From Myxococcota bacterium (GTDB taxonomy: Bacteria; Myxococcota_C; UBA6777): 64,000 bases of DNA. The position numbers and the translations under genes were made by a program. The notes beneath the pieces are model-generated. The model worked only from the letters and a program-made list of their open reading frames with translations, was not told the origin of the DNA and ran no database searches. The stretch spans positions 1 to 64,000 of the forward strand of contig JAKLKB010000013.1 in the NCBI GenBank assembly GCA_023150835.1, written 5' to 3'. Below are positions 46,831-56,937 of the stretch, in pieces; positions within the stretch are counted from its first letter, which is position 1, and every line of letters starts with the position of its first letter.

Positions 46831-48711
46831 ATGGGTAAAGTGATTGGTATCGATCTAGGAACCACCAACTCCGTTGTAGCGGTCATGGAAGGCAGCGAGC
46901 CCAAAGTGATCGTCAACCAAGAAGGCTCACGCACCACCCCCTCTGTGGTGGCCTTTACAGATACAGGAGAACGCCTCGTTGGCCAAGTCGCCAAGCGCCA
47001 GGCGATTACCAACCCCGAACGCACCATCTACTCGATCAAACGCTTCATGGGCAACCGCTTCAACGAAGTGACCGACGAGATCAAACGCGTCCCCTACAAA
47101 GTGGTCCGAGGCAACAACGAAGACGCCCGCGTCAACATCGACGGAAAACAACACTCGCCGCCCGAGATCAGCGCAGTCATCCTCCAAAAACTCAAACAAG
47201 CCGCCGAAGATTACCTCAGTGAAGCCGTCACCAAGGCCGTGATCACCGTCCCTGCTTACTTCAACGACTCACAACGCCAAGCCACCAAAGATGCCGGCCA
47301 GATCGCAGGACTCGAAGTCCTACGGATCGTCAACGAACCCACCGCCGCCGCGATGGCTTACAGCCTTCAAGAGAAAAAAGAACACAAGATCGCCGTGTAT
47401 GACTTTGGCGGTGGTACCTTCGATATCTCTATCCTCGAGGTCGGCGATAGCGTGATCCAAGTCCTCTCCACCAACGGCGACACACACCTCGGTGGCGATA
47501 GCATCGACGAAGAGATCATTGAGTATCTGATCAAAGAATTCAAACGCGACAGTGGTATCGATGTCACAGGCGACAAGATGGTGTTGCAGCGCCTCAAAGA
47601 AGCCGCTGAAAAGGCCAAGATTGAACTCTCCAGCGCCATGGAAACGGAGATCAATCTGCCCTTTTTGACCGCCGATCAAAAAGGCCCCAAGCACCTCCAG
47701 ATGAAGCTCACCCGCCCCAAACTTGAGCAACTGATGGACGACCTGATCACCAAAACCAAAGCCCCCTGCATCCAAGCTCTCAAAGACGCCAAGCTTTCGG
47801 CCTCGGAAGTCGACGAAGTAATCCTCGTCGGTGGATCGACCCGTATCCCCGCCGTTCAAGCACTCGTCAAACAAATCTTCGGAAAAGATCCCCACAAAGG
47901 CGTCAACCCCGACGAAGTCGTCGCCCTCGGTGCTGCCGTCCAAGCCGGTATCCTCGCAGGCGACGTCAAAGACCTACTCCTGCTCGATGTCACCCCCCTC
48001 TCGCTCGGGATCGAAACCCTTGGCGGCGTCTTTACCAAGCTGATCGAACGCAACACCACGATACCCACCCGCAAGTCCGACACCTTCTCCACCGCAGCAG
48101 ACGGCCAAACCTCCGTCGAGATCCACGTCCTCCAAGGCGAACGCGAACTCGCCAAACACAACCGCACCCTCGCTCGCTTCCACCTCGAAGGCATCCCGCC
48201 AGCCCCTCGCGGCATTCCCCAGATCGAAGTGACCTTTGATATCGACGCCAACGGTATCCTCCATGTCTCCGCTGTCGACAAAGCCACCAGCAAAAAACAA
48301 AACGTCCGTGTCGAATCGTCTTCGACGCTTTCCGATGACGACATCAAACGCATGGTCAATGAGTCTGAACGCTTCGCCGAAGAAGACAAAAAACGCCGCG
48401 AAGTGATCGAAGTCAAAAACGCGGCAGACACCATGCTCTACCGCACCGAAAAAATGCTCAAAGAAAGCAGCGACAAGATCGCCGCCCCCAAAAAAGTGGC
48501 TCTCGAATCCAAGCTCGAAAAACTCCGTCAACTCAAAGATTCGAGCGAAGATCTACAAGAGATCAAATCCTTGATGGAAGAGATCGAAAAAGAAACCTAC
48601 GCCATCGCCGAAGATCTGTACAAAAATGCCAGCGACAACGGCGCAGCATCGGGCGGTTCAGCAGGTGGCGATGACGATGTCATCGACGCCGAATACGAAG
48701 ACAAGAAATAA
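46831..48711 (+). CDS. dnaK: Molecular chaperone DnaK (Hsp70)
   Basis: A 626-residue Hsp70. The ATPase domain starts [20 protein letters not shown] and contains [34 protein letters not shown] and [12 protein letters not shown]. The linker [19 protein letters not shown] is followed by the substrate-binding beta domain (QVEI-like [20 protein letters not shown]) and the helical lid. It ends with an acidic [13 protein letters not shown] tail. AGAGGAG precedes the ATG at 46831. It refolds proteins with DnaJ and GrpE, whose genes are not in the window. Confidence 0.98.
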   Translation: MGKVIGIDLGTTNSVVAVMEGSEPKVIVNQEGSRTTPSVVAFTDTGERLVGQVAKRQAITNPERTIYSIKRFMGNRFNEVTDEIKRVPYKVVRGNNEDARVNIDGKQHSPPEISAVILQKLKQAAEDYLSEAVTKAVITVPAYFNDSQRQATKDAGQIAGLEVLRIVNEPTAAAMAYSLQEKKEHKIAVYDFGGGTFDISILEVGDSVIQVLSTNGDTHLGGDSIDEEIIEYLIKEFKRDSGIDVTGDKMVLQRLKEAAEKAKIELSSAMETEINLPFLTADQKGPKHLQMKLTRPKLEQLMDDLITKTKAPCIQALKDAKLSASEVDEVILVGGSTRIPAVQALVKQIFGKDPHKGVNPDEVVALGAAVQAGILAGDVKDLLLLDVTPLSLGIETLGGVFTKLIERNTTIPTRKSDTFSTAADGQTSVEIHVLQGERELAKHNRTLARFHLEGIPPAPRGIPQIEVTFDIDANGILHVSAVDKATSKKQNVRVESSSTLSDDDIKRMVNESERFAEEDKKRREVIEVKNAADTMLYRTEKMLKESSDKIAAPKKVALESKLEKLRQLKDSSEDLQEIKSLMEEIEKETYAIAEDLYKNASDNGAASGGSAGGDDDVIDAEYEDKK

Positions 48712-49117
48712 ACCTACCTCCCCGCCTACTCCCTCTCGCGCTCTCTCATCTCTCCCCCTCTCATCTCTCCCCCTGCACAACACTCCCTTCAAAACAACAC
48801 GATGACGCAACGAAAAAGGGTTGCTTCTAAGATCGTCCTTTGCTATAAGTGTTCTGCCCTTTCGAGATAGAGCGCCTTTTGAACCCAAATCGCCCGATTC
48901 TTGGTCTTCAAAGGCCCCCGCTGAGGGCATCCAACGCAGCGCAGGTGTTTGGGAAAAGTGGGTCTTGTTGCCCGCTTTTTTGTTTATGGGGCCTTCCGAT
49001 CGTCTTTGTTCAAACCTGCGACACCCCTCCGCGTACAAGGAAACTCCCGACCCAAAGCGCAGACACCCCCCTCCAGACCCATGTCTCCGCTTGTCATCAC
49101 AAAAGGCAGGATTCGAT
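48712..49117 (+). other. 406-bp leader region upstream of rimP
   Basis: The gap between dnaK and rimP holds a short pyrimidine repeat (CTCTCATCTCTCCCC twice, near 48744-48773), a weak -10-like TATAAG near 48843 and the rimP-leader-like hairpin at 48954. Nothing coding is believed here. Confidence 0.45.
48954..48985 (+). ncRNA. rimP-leader-like terminator hairpin
   Basis: AAAAGTGGG, an eight-base loop (TCTTGTTG) and CCCGCTTTT form a 9-bp stem (one G-T pair) followed directly by T-rich TTGTTT. A hairpin of this form, AAAGTGGG...CCCxCTTTT, before rimP-nusA is the conserved rimP leader described in other bacteria. It lies about 130 bp upstream of the rimP start and probably acts as an attenuator for the operon. 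Confidence 0.65.
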
Positions 49118-49702
49118 ATGTGTGCAGCAACCCGTAACAGCGTCATCGAAGCCCTTTGGGCGCTTCTTGACCCTCTCATCGAAGGGGCGGGTTTTGAATT
49201 GTTGGAGATCGAATACGTCCGCGAAGGACAATGGATCCTCCGACTCTACGTCGACAAACCCGATCTCCCGATCCTCGAAGGTCTTGGCGTTGCTCCCGGG
49301 CAGGGCATCTCACTAGACGACTGCGCCAGCCTCAGCCGCCAAGTCTCCGCATTCTTGGATGTCGAAGAAGTCATCCCCCACGCCTACAACCTCGAAGTCT
49401 CTTCGCCCGGCATCCAACGCCCCCTGCGCAAAAAATCGGAATTTCAACGTTTCGCCAGTTGCCGAATCCGCCTCAAAAGCCTCGATCCGATACGCTCCGA
49501 AGATCCGAACTTTCCAACGCCCAGCCGCAACATGTACGGAGCCATCGTCGAGATCCATGACGATTATCTCGGCCTCGATATGGACGGACACCTCTTCCAC
49601 ATCCCTTGGCACCTGATCGCCAAAGCTCACCTCGATCCCGATATGGACGCGTGGCTTGCGCTGTCTTCCAAGACGCACATCGAAATTGAAACAGGAGAAT
49701 AG
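49118..49702 (+). CDS. rimP: Ribosome maturation factor RimP
   Basis: A 194-residue protein needed for 30S subunit maturation. The N-terminal alpha/beta domain contains LDPLIEGAGFELLEIEYV and LRLYVDKPD, and the family stretch SLDDCASLSRQVSAFLD and AYNLEVSSPGIQRPLRK is clear. The C-terminal SH3-like domain (GLDMDGHLFHIPWHLIAKAHL) ends the chain. Its position directly before nusA is the standard gene order. The start at 49118 has a modest AGG-type ribosome binding site. Confidence 0.92.
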   Translation: MCAATRNSVIEALWALLDPLIEGAGFELLEIEYVREGQWILRLYVDKPDLPILEGLGVAPGQGISLDDCASLSRQVSAFLDVEEVIPHAYNLEVSSPGIQRPLRKKSEFQRFASCRIRLKSLDPIRSEDPNFPTPSRNMYGAIVEIHDDYLGLDMDGHLFHIPWHLIAKAHLDPDMDAWLALSSKTHIEIETGE

Positions 49703-49707
49703 AACGT

Positions 49708-51213
49708 ATGGCCGCAGATGACTTGCAGCTCAAAAAAGTGTTGGAAGCGATCGAACGCGAGAAAGGCATCGATCGCTCTGTCCTTATCGATACCATCGAG
49801 TCCGCCGTCTTGAAGGCTGCCCGCAAAAAACTTGGGATGAATCTCGATCTAGAAGCCCGCTACAACGAAGAAAAAGGCGAAGTCGAGGTCTTCCGTTGGT
49901 TGCGCGTCGTCTCCACCATCGAAGATCCCGACCGCGAGATCGAACTCGAAGAAGCTCGGCAAAAACTCGACCAAAACTGCGATGTGGACGATGAACTCGG
50001 CGAAAAGATCGATACATCGGACTTTGGGCGCATCGCCGCACAAACCGCCAAACAAGAGATCATCCGCCGCGTTCGTGATGCCGAACGCGAGCTGGTCTAC
50101 AACGAATACAAAGACCGCCGTGGAGAGATCGTCACAGGCGTACTCCGTCGCCACGAACGGCAAAACTGGATCATCGACCTTGGCCGCGCAGAAGCCCTGC
50201 TCACCAAAGAAGATCAGATCCCCAAAGAGACCAACGTCCGCATCGGCGACCGTATCCAAGCCTACATCAAAGACGTCAGAAACGAAGACAACAAACCCAT
50301 CGTCACCCTCAGCCGCACAGACGAAGGTTTCTTGATCAAACTCTTTGAGATGGAAGTTCCCGAGATCTACGAAGGGATCGTCAAGATCGTCAGCGCTGCC
50401 CGCGATCCGGGCGTACGCGCCAAGATCGCTGTCACCTCACGCGACAACGACGTCGATCCTGTCGGTGCGTGCGTCGGCGTCAAAGGCGCTCGCGTTCAGT
50501 CTGTCGTCCAAGAACTGCGCGGCGAAAAGATCGATATCGTCCTCTACAGCGAAGATCCCGCCCGCTTTGTTTGCAACGCCATCGCCCCCGCACAAGTCAG
50601 CCGCGTCATCATCGACGAAGATGTCCGATCGATGGAGTTGATCGTCCCCGACGATCAACTCTCCCTCGCTATCGGTCGAAAAGGCCAAAACGTTCGGCTC
50701 GCTTCAAAACTCACCAACTGGCGCATCGATATCCTTTCGGATCAAGACGTCCTCGCCGAGCAAGAACGCACCGTTAGCCTCATGCAAGAATGCGCCGGCG
50801 TCACCCGCGAGATGCTCTTGCCCTTGTTTAAACTCGGATACCGCTCCGCCCACGATATCGTCAAAGCCGATCAACAAGACCTCGCGATCATCCCCGGCAT
50901 CGGAACAGAAAACGCAACCTTACTCCAAGAAACCGCAACCAAAGTGGTACGCGAGATCGAAGCGCAACGCCGTACGATCCGAAAGCCTTTGCGACCCACA
51001 CCCAACACCGCCGCTGTCGAAGGCACCCCAGAAGCTCGCACAACGCCCTCATCCACCGATGAAAACCAAACCGAACAGCCTTCGTCTGCATCCGTCGACG
51101 AAAACCACATCGAACAGCCTTCGTCTGCATCCGCCGACGACTCCTCAAACAAACCAAACCACCCCCCAGAACAAAGCGAAAACGCCCCTTCTGTGGACAA
51201 AGACAACTCCTAA
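49708..51213 (+). CDS. nusA: Transcription termination/antitermination factor NusA
   Basis: A 501-residue RNA polymerase-binding factor. The N-terminal domain (KKVLEAIEREKGIDRSVLID) is followed by an S1 domain (GEIVTGVLRRHERQNWIIDL), two KH domains (DPVGACVGVKGARVQSVVQE and LSLAIGRKGQNVRLASKLT) and a helix-hairpin-helix end (DLAIIPGIGTENATLL). The acidic tail carries a duplicated 13-residue unit, DENxxEQPSSAS, encoded by a 39-bp direct repeat at 51058-51135. GGAG precedes the ATG, five bases after rimP ends. Confidence 0.96.
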   Translation: MAADDLQLKKVLEAIEREKGIDRSVLIDTIESAVLKAARKKLGMNLDLEARYNEEKGEVEVFRWLRVVSTIEDPDREIELEEARQKLDQNCDVDDELGEKIDTSDFGRIAAQTAKQEIIRRVRDAERELVYNEYKDRRGEIVTGVLRRHERQNWIIDLGRAEALLTKEDQIPKETNVRIGDRIQAYIKDVRNEDNKPIVTLSRTDEGFLIKLFEMEVPEIYEGIVKIVSAARDPGVRAKIAVTSRDNDVDPVGACVGVKGARVQSVVQELRGEKIDIVLYSEDPARFVCNAIAPAQVSRVIIDEDVRSMELIVPDDQLSLAIGRKGQNVRLASKLTNWRIDILSDQDVLAEQERTVSLMQECAGVTREMLLPLFKLGYRSAHDIVKADQQDLAIIPGIGTENATLLQETATKVVREIEAQRRTIRKPLRPTPNTAAVEGTPEARTTPSSTDENQTEQPSSASVDENHIEQPSSASADDSSNKPNHPPEQSENAPSVDKDNS

Positions 51214-51374
51214 CAAGAAAACGAAACAACACAAATCAACGAACGTTTCGAGGCCCAACAGCCCCGAAACACCCGATGACTCCACAAACAGAGCCTTCTC
51301 ACGCATACCCCCGTGGTGCTTGTTCTCACACAACCCACCGCCGAAAGAGGACTCCACTCTCAAAGGAGAAGAGA

Positions 51375-52094
51375 TTGACGGAAACGGCAAACCAAGAACC
51401 CGAAGAAACAGGCCCCCTACGCACTTGCGTAGCAACGCGGAAACGCCTTGCCCCCGAACAGATGTTGCGCCTTGTCCTTGATCCAAGCGGACAACGCGTC
51501 TATCTCGATTACCTGCACAAGCTCCCCGGACGCGGCGCTTATGTCTGCGCCGACCGTGACAGCTTGCGCAAAGCTGTCGAAAAAGGTGGCATCAAAAAAG
51601 CCTTCCGTGCGCCCGTTATCGCTGACGCAGACACCCTTCTCCGAGAAGCTGCCGAAGCTGCCAACCGTCACCTCTCTTCTTTGCTTGCTTTGGGGCTGCG
51701 CGCAGGAGCGATCGCTGCCGGCAACAGCCGCGTCGAACACACCCTGCGCCAAGGCTCCGCACTTCTCATGTTGATCGCGATGGACGCTGCACCAAGCATC
51801 CTCACCAAGTTTTCTCGCTGGGCCGCACGCCTCTCCATCCCTTGCCTTCAAACCTTTCCCAAAGACGTTCTTGGCTCCCCTCTGCGACTCCCCTCCTGCT
51901 CCCTGTTGACCGTCACAGAGGCGGGCTTTGCAGAAATATTGCAACGCGAAGCCATACGCGCCCAAGGGTTCCTTCCCCCCATGCCACCTCCCGCAAAGGA
52001 CCACACACAAAAGGAACACACCCAAGATCAAGATGCGGATGCGGATGCGTCACCCCTCCCCGACTCTCCGCCCCCAAACGATCACAAACCTTAG
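51375..52094 (+). CDS. YlxR RNA-binding protein fused to an L7Ae-like domain
   Basis: A 239-residue protein with likely TTG start at 51375, six bases after GGAG; an in-frame ATG at 51276 is an alternative. Residues ~12-90 are YlxR/DUF448: RTCVATRKRLAPEQMLRL and LPGRGAYVCADRDSL. Residues ~100-200 resemble the L7Ae-family YlxQ partner (LLALGLRAGAIAAGNSRVEH, GSALLMLIAMDAAP). In Bacillus these two are separate neighbouring genes. The tail is Pro/Asp-rich. It sits between nusA and infB as usual. Confidence 0.85.
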   Translation: MTETANQEPEETGPLRTCVATRKRLAPEQMLRLVLDPSGQRVYLDYLHKLPGRGAYVCADRDSLRKAVEKGGIKKAFRAPVIADADTLLREAAEAANRHLSSLLALGLRAGAIAAGNSRVEHTLRQGSALLMLIAMDAAPSILTKFSRWAARLSIPCLQTFPKDVLGSPLRLPSCSLLTVTEAGFAEILQREAIRAQGFLPPMPPPAKDHTQKEHTQDQDADADASPLPDSPPPNDHKP

Positions 52095-52181
52095 CCGACC
52101 GTTCAAAACAAATGCGTTTGTTACTTACCGCTGCACTTTTGCTGTTGTGGATTAGATAAACTTTTCCGAGGAGCTTACTAG

Positions 52182-55100
52182 ATGGCCAAGATTCGCGTTC
52201 ACCAAGTCGCCAAAGAACTGGGGATACCAAGCAAAGAGTTCATCGAGAAAGCCCAACAGTTGGGCTTTTCACACATTAACTCTCACGCCAATACGTTGGA
52301 AAACAACGAGATCAAAGAACTCAAACTCAAACTCGGGCAAGGCAAAACTTCTGAACCTGTTGTTCGCCCCACCGTCTTGCGCAGACGTGCCCAAACCGCA
52401 GACCCCGAACAGGCCACCCCCAATATCCAAACCATCGTCACCCGACGAGAAGGCGAACAAGAGATCGTGATACAGCGCACGCGTTGGGAAATGCCCCAAA
52501 CCATCGCCTCCCTCCCCACACAACTCTTGTCCCTCGATCTTGGCATCCGGCCTGATGCTCCGCCTCCCTTCGTCCCTCCCAATCTATCTTCAACACCACC
52601 CGAGATCGCAAATCCCGCCCCGATCTCCACGCACACTCTCCCCACCGAACATCCCCCACAAAAAGAAACCCCTATAGCAGAAAAACCTACCAACGATCCT
52701 CCCCATGTATCCGATAAATCCAAAAAAGCGGAAACAATTTCTTCGCCCGCTCCTGTACAACACAAAACCGATCCTGTACTACTCGAACATCCTTCGCCAG
52801 AGCAGCCCAAACCGCGTGACCTTGCCAAGGCCCCCACCACCGCGACGACCGCAGATTCACCGGCCCACACCGAAGGAAAGATCCAAACCATAACCCTCGC
52901 GCAGGAACCTGTTGGTCCATCTGGAGAAGATGTGACTCGTCCCTCAAAAACGACTACACCGTCAACCTCTACCGAGGAGCCTACGCCTTCCCGTCAGATC
53001 GACGCCCCGAAGACTTCGTCTCCGCCTCACCAACCTGAGGAGCTCAAGATACCCCACATGGCCGAACCATCGTCCCAAACCACCCCCACCCCCACCCCGC
53101 CCCACCGCGTCGAAAAGGCTGGACCTCCCAAATCCCAATCCTCTGCGCACACGCCCCCCTCGCAAACACCCCCACCTGCGGATCCACAAGCCCCACAACC
53201 TCCACCGTCTCGGCCACAACAGCCGTCACCTTCCTCCCGCTCCTCCCAACCCAACACACAGTCCAACTCTCGTTCGGCTCCTTCAACTCCGCACTCCGCG
53301 CAACACTCTCCCCAAAACCCGCGATCCAACCCACAACAAACCTCTCCCTCCACCCAAAGCTCCTCCGCCGCCAACTCGCCCTATCCACAAAGTCGCAATG
53401 AGCGCCACTCACAAAGCCAAGGTGAGCGCCCTCAACAAAGCCAAGGTGAGCGCCACTCACAAAGCCAAGGTGAGCGCCACTCACAAAGCCAAGGTGAGCG
53501 CCACTCACAAGGCCAAGGTGAGCGCCCTCAACAAAGCCAAGGTGAGCGCCACTCACAAGGCCAAGGTGAGCGCCCTCAACAAAGCCAAGGTGAGCGCCAC
53601 TCACAAAGCCAAGGTGAGCGCCCTCAACAAAGCCGACCCTACTCACAAGGCCCTTCGCAAGGTCAAGGTGAGCGCCCTCAACAAAGCCGACCCTACCCAC
53701 AAGGCCCTTCACAAGGCCAAGGTGAGCGCCCTCAACAAAGCCGAACCTACTCGCAAGGCCCTTCACAAGGACAAGGTGAGCGCCCCCAACAAAGCCGGCC
53801 CTACTCACAAGGCCCTTCACAAGGCCAAGGTGAGCGCCCCCAACAGAGCCGACCCTACTCACAAGGCCCTTCACAAGGCCAAGGCGAGCGCCCTCAACAG
53901 AGCCGACCCTACTCACAAGGCCAAGATGATCGCCCTCAACAAGGGTACGACGCTTATCCCAGACGACCTCGCGCCCCTGAGATCCCCATCCTCGATCCGA
54001 TCCCCACGGACGCCTTTGGCTTTGGCGAAGACCTTCGCGGTTCTCGCAAACAAAGCAAACGCCACAACCGCAGCACACCCAACAGCAGCCCGACCAACGA
54101 CGAGTTTGGTCGCGGAAAACGACCGACCAAAAACGCCCCTGCTCCTTCGCAACTTCTCAAGCCCAAAAAGGCCAAAGACCGCAAGCTCGCCAAACAGCGA
54201 GGCCCACAACAGCCCATCACCGCACCCATGTCCGAACGAAAGCGCGTGATCAAAGTCGACGAAGCGATCTCCGTGAGCGAACTGGCCCATCGCATGGGTG
54301 TCAAAGCAACTGAGTTGATCATGAAGCTCCTCAAACAAGGACTCATGGCCACCATCAACCAAGCCTTGACCATCGAAGAAGCCACCCGCCTCGCAAAAGA
54401 CTTTGACTACGACGTCCAAGACGTTGGCTTTGAAGAAGAAGCCATCCTACACCAACGCGAAGAAACCGATAGCTCCGACGAACTTTTCCCTCGTTCTCCT
54501 GTCGTCACTGTCATGGGACACGTCGACCACGGAAAAACTTCGCTGCTCGATAGCATCCGCAAGGCTCGCGTTGTCGATCAAGAAGCCGGTGGGATCACCC
54601 AACACATCGGGGCCTACGCCGTAGAACGCAACGGACACAAGATCGTCTTCCTCGATACGCCCGGACACGAGGCATTTACCGCGATGCGAGCGCGTGGCGC
54701 GCAAATCACCGATATCGTCATCCTCGTCGTCGCTGCCGATGACGGGATCATGCCGCAAACGGTCGAAGCTATCCGACACGCCCAATCTGCGGGCGTCCCC
54801 ATCGTCGTCGCGATCAACAAGATCGACAAACCAAGCGCCGATCCCAAACGTGTTCGCTACGAACTCACTCAGTACGACCTCTTGGATGAAACCTTCGGTG
54901 GAAGCGTCCAAATGGCTGAAGTCAGCGCGATGACAGGCGCAGGCATCGACGAACTCCTTGAGCGCGTCCTACTCGAAGCCGAGATCCTCGAACTCCGCGC
55001 CAACCCAAACAAACGCGCCAAAGGAACCGTGTTGGAGTCCCGCATCGAAAAAGGACGCGGACCCGTCTCGACTTTCCTCGTCCAAGAAGGAACCTTGCGC

Positions 55101-55991
55101 AGCGGCGATGCCGTCGTTGTCGGCCCGCACTACGGTCGCGTCCGTGCGATGTTCGACGACAGCAACCGCCCCCTTAAAGAAGCCGGCCCCGCCATGCCCG
55201 TCCGTGTACTCGGACTCTCCGGCCTCCCCGACCCCGGCGAATCCTTCGATTGCGTAGCGGACGAAAAAGCCGCCAAACAAGTCGCAGAACACCGCCAAGA
55301 ACAAACCCGACGCATCGAACAAGCAGGCGCTGTTCGACGCACTTCTTTTGGCGATCTCTTTGGCGAAGAGAAAAAAGAACTCAACATCATCCTCAAAGCC
55401 GATATGCAAGGCTCCCTTGAAGCCTTGCGCGAAAGTCTGCTCAAGATCCAACACGTCGAGATCGAACTCGCGATCCCCCTCGCTGCTGTCGGTGGTATCA
55501 CCGAAAACGACGTCAACTTGGCAGCCACCACCAACGCTGTGATCATCGGCTTCCAAGTCCGGCCCGACGCCAAAGCACAAAAGCTCGCAGAAACCGAAGG
55601 CGTCGAGATCCGTATCTACCGCGTGATCTACGACCTGCTCAACGATGTCAAAGCCGCGATGGAAAAACAACTCGCCCCCACCATCCAAGAAAAACCCATC
55701 GGACAAGCCGAGATCCGCAACGTCTTTGCTATCTCCAAAGTCGGAAAGATCGCAGGTTGCTACGTCACCGAAGGCAAACTCACCCGCAACGGCTTGATCC
55801 GACTCTACCGCAACGATATCCAGATCTACGAAGGCAAGATCAGCGGACTCAAGCGCTTCAAAAACGATGCGCGTGATGTCGCCCAAGGCTACGAGTGTGG
55901 TGTCCAGATCGACGGCTACCAAGATATCCGCGAAGGCGACACCATCGAGTGCTACGAACTGGAAGAGATCGAGACCAAACTGGAGAGCTAA
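52182..55991 (+). CDS. infB: Translation initiation factor IF-2 with very long repeat-rich N-terminus
   Basis: A 1269-residue GTPase that positions initiator tRNA. An IF2_N domain is at 1-~50 ([20 protein letters not shown]) and a second at ~690-755. Residues ~85-400 are Pro/Ser/Thr-rich. Residues ~405-590 are tandem repeats of GERxxQSQ and [12 protein letters not shown]. The G domain starts with GHVDHGKT (779-786), followed by DTPGHEAF and NKID, then domains II-IV. E. coli IF-2 is 890 residues; the excess is all N-terminal. GAGGAG lies upstream of the ATG. Confidence 0.96.
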   Translation: MAKIRVHQVAKELGIPSKEFIEKAQQLGFSHINSHANTLENNEIKELKLKLGQGKTSEPVVRPTVLRRRAQTADPEQATPNIQTIVTRREGEQEIVIQRTRWEMPQTIASLPTQLLSLDLGIRPDAPPPFVPPNLSSTPPEIANPAPISTHTLPTEHPPQKETPIAEKPTNDPPHVSDKSKKAETISSPAPVQHKTDPVLLEHPSPEQPKPRDLAKAPTTATTADSPAHTEGKIQTITLAQEPVGPSGEDVTRPSKTTTPSTSTEEPTPSRQIDAPKTSSPPHQPEELKIPHMAEPSSQTTPTPTPPHRVEKAGPPKSQSSAHTPPSQTPPPADPQAPQPPPSRPQQPSPSSRSSQPNTQSNSRSAPSTPHSAQHSPQNPRSNPQQTSPSTQSSSAANSPYPQSRNERHSQSQGERPQQSQGERHSQSQGERHSQSQGERHSQGQGERPQQSQGERHSQGQGERPQQSQGERHSQSQGERPQQSRPYSQGPSQGQGERPQQSRPYPQGPSQGQGERPQQSRTYSQGPSQGQGERPQQSRPYSQGPSQGQGERPQQSRPYSQGPSQGQGERPQQSRPYSQGQDDRPQQGYDAYPRRPRAPEIPILDPIPTDAFGFGEDLRGSRKQSKRHNRSTPNSSPTNDEFGRGKRPTKNAPAPSQLLKPKKAKDRKLAKQRGPQQPITAPMSERKRVIKVDEAISVSELAHRMGVKATELIMKLLKQGLMATINQALTIEEATRLAKDFDYDVQDVGFEEEAILHQREETDSSDELFPRSPVVTVMGHVDHGKTSLLDSIRKARVVDQEAGGITQHIGAYAVERNGHKIVFLDTPGHEAFTAMRARGAQITDIVILVVAADDGIMPQTVEAIRHAQSAGVPIVVAINKIDKPSADPKRVRYELTQYDLLDETFGGSVQMAEVSAMTGAGIDELLERVLLEAEILELRANPNKRAKGTVLESRIEKGRGPVSTFLVQEGTLRSGDAVVVGPHYGRVRAMFDDSNRPLKEAGPAMPVRVLGLSGLPDPGESFDCVADEKAAKQVAEHRQEQTRRIEQAGAVRRTSFGDLFGEEKKELNIILKADMQGSLEALRESLLKIQHVEIELAIPLAAVGGITENDVNLAATTNAVIIGFQVRPDAKAQKLAETEGVEIRIYRVIYDLLNDVKAAMEKQLAPTIQEKPIGQAEIRNVFAISKVGKIAGCYVTEGKLTRNGLIRLYRNDIQIYEGKISGLKRFKNDARDVAQGYECGVQIDGYQDIREGDTIECYELEEIETKLES
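53398..53945 (+). repeat. In-frame tandem repeats in infB (24-bp and 54-bp units)
   Basis: About ten 24-bp units alternate between AGGTGAGCGCCACTCACAA and AGGTGAGCGCCCTCAACAA forms, encoding GERHSQSQ or GERPQQSQ. Then five to six 54-bp units add a CCGACCCTACTCACAAGGCC segment, encoding [12 protein letters not shown] plus GERPQQ. Third positions are nearly invariant, suggesting recent expansion. All frames stay open across the array. Confidence 0.9.
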
Positions 55992-55993
55992 TC

Positions 55994-56545
55994 GTGGTTG
56001 TCGGGGTCTGTCGCCTCAGTCTCTACCTCCAAGGTGTCCGCTCGCTCAAAGGCAAACGACAGATCGTGCGGCGCATCGTCGAACGCGTCCGAAATCGCTT
56101 TCAGATCGCGATCGCCGAAGTCGCCGACCAAGATATGCACCAGCGCGCAACCCTTGGCATCGCCCTTGTTGGGAATCAACACACCCACATCCAAATACGC
56201 CTATCTTCCGTCCTCCAAGCCATCGAGTCCCTCCAACTCGGGATCCTTCTTCAACCCCAAATCGAGATCGCCCACTACGGCGAAGACTTCGGCCACTCCG
56301 AAAACTACGCCTCCATCCTCTCCCTTTCTTCCTCCTCGTCACACGACGAAAATCACAAGGAGTACGGGCAGCAGGGCGCTCTCGATGACAGCGGGGATCT
56401 CGAAGAAGATCCCCTGTGGGATATCGAGGCCGAAGAAGCCGCGCTCCAACGCGGTGAAGATGAAGACGAAGACGAAAACGAAGAAGACGACGCCATCCCG
56501 CCCGCTTGGCGGGACTTCGTCAAAGAAAGAGATCACAAACCATGA
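55994..56545 (+). CDS. YlxP-like DUF503 protein with acidic tail
   Basis: A 183-residue protein. Start is the GTG at 55994, two bases after the infB stop and eight bases after GGAG. Residues 1-~92 are DUF503/YlxP (VVGVCRLSLYLQGVRSLKGK, RIVERVRNRFQIAIAEVADQ), a small protein usually encoded beside infB and rbfA. Residues ~100-183 are an added Asp/Glu-rich, probably disordered tail. YlxP has been linked to ribosome assembly in Bacillus. It overlaps rbfA by four bases (ATGA). Confidence 0.85.
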   Translation: MVVGVCRLSLYLQGVRSLKGKRQIVRRIVERVRNRFQIAIAEVADQDMHQRATLGIALVGNQHTHIQIRLSSVLQAIESLQLGILLQPQIEIAHYGEDFGHSENYASILSLSSSSSHDENHKEYGQQGALDDSGDLEEDPLWDIEAEEAALQRGEDEDEDENEEDDAIPPAWRDFVKERDHKP

Positions 56546-56937
56546 GTGCCCACCGCACCGACCGCCTCGCCCAACAATTCCGCCAAGAGATCAGCGACAT
56601 GCTCCAACGCAACGAGATCAAAGATCACCGTCTTGGCTTTGTCACCGTCTCAGGTGTGCGCGTGAGCAAAGACATCAGCCAAGCCCTTGTCTTTGTCAGC
56701 GTCTTTGGTAGCCCCCAAGAAGCCAAAGACAGCATCGCCGCTCTCCAACACGCCCAAGGTTTCATCCGACACGAACTCGCGCAACGCCTCCGCATCCGAC
56801 GCACGCCTGCGATCCTCTTTCAACTCGACCACTCCATCGAAGAAGGGCATCGCATCAATCAACTGATCCAACAACTCCCCGAGTTCCAGTCCCCCACACA
56901 AACCGATGCTCCACCCGATGAGGACGGCAGCGTATGA
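56542..56937 (+). CDS. rbfA: Ribosome-binding factor A
   Basis: A 131-residue protein needed for 16S rRNA 5'-end processing and 30S maturation. The start at 56542 overlaps the previous stop in an ATGA. The KH-like fold is marked by RLAQQFRQEISDMLQR, LGFVTVSGVRVSKDISQA and FVSVFGSPQEAKDSI, with RRTPAILFQLDHSIEEG near the end. It overlaps nrnA by another ATGA, so translation is coupled. Confidence 0.93.
   Translation: MSAHRTDRLAQQFRQEISDMLQRNEIKDHRLGFVTVSGVRVSKDISQALVFVSVFGSPQEAKDSIAALQHAQGFIRHELAQRLRIRRTPAILFQLDHSIEEGHRINQLIQQLPEFQSPTQTDAPPDEDGSV

Noticed and set aside
48744-48773. CTCTCATCTCTCCCC direct repeat after dnaK as a further case of 3'-end duplication
   Set aside because: It is short, pyrimidine-only and does not include the dnaK stop codon, so it does not fit the pattern of the other four arrays.
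53044-54249. Long open frames in other frames and on the minus strand across the IF-2 repeat region, encoding [15 protein letters not shown]- or [14 protein letters not shown]-type repeats
   Set aside because: The DNA repeat length is a multiple of three, so all frames stay open; the infB frame is continuous with conserved domains on both sides.
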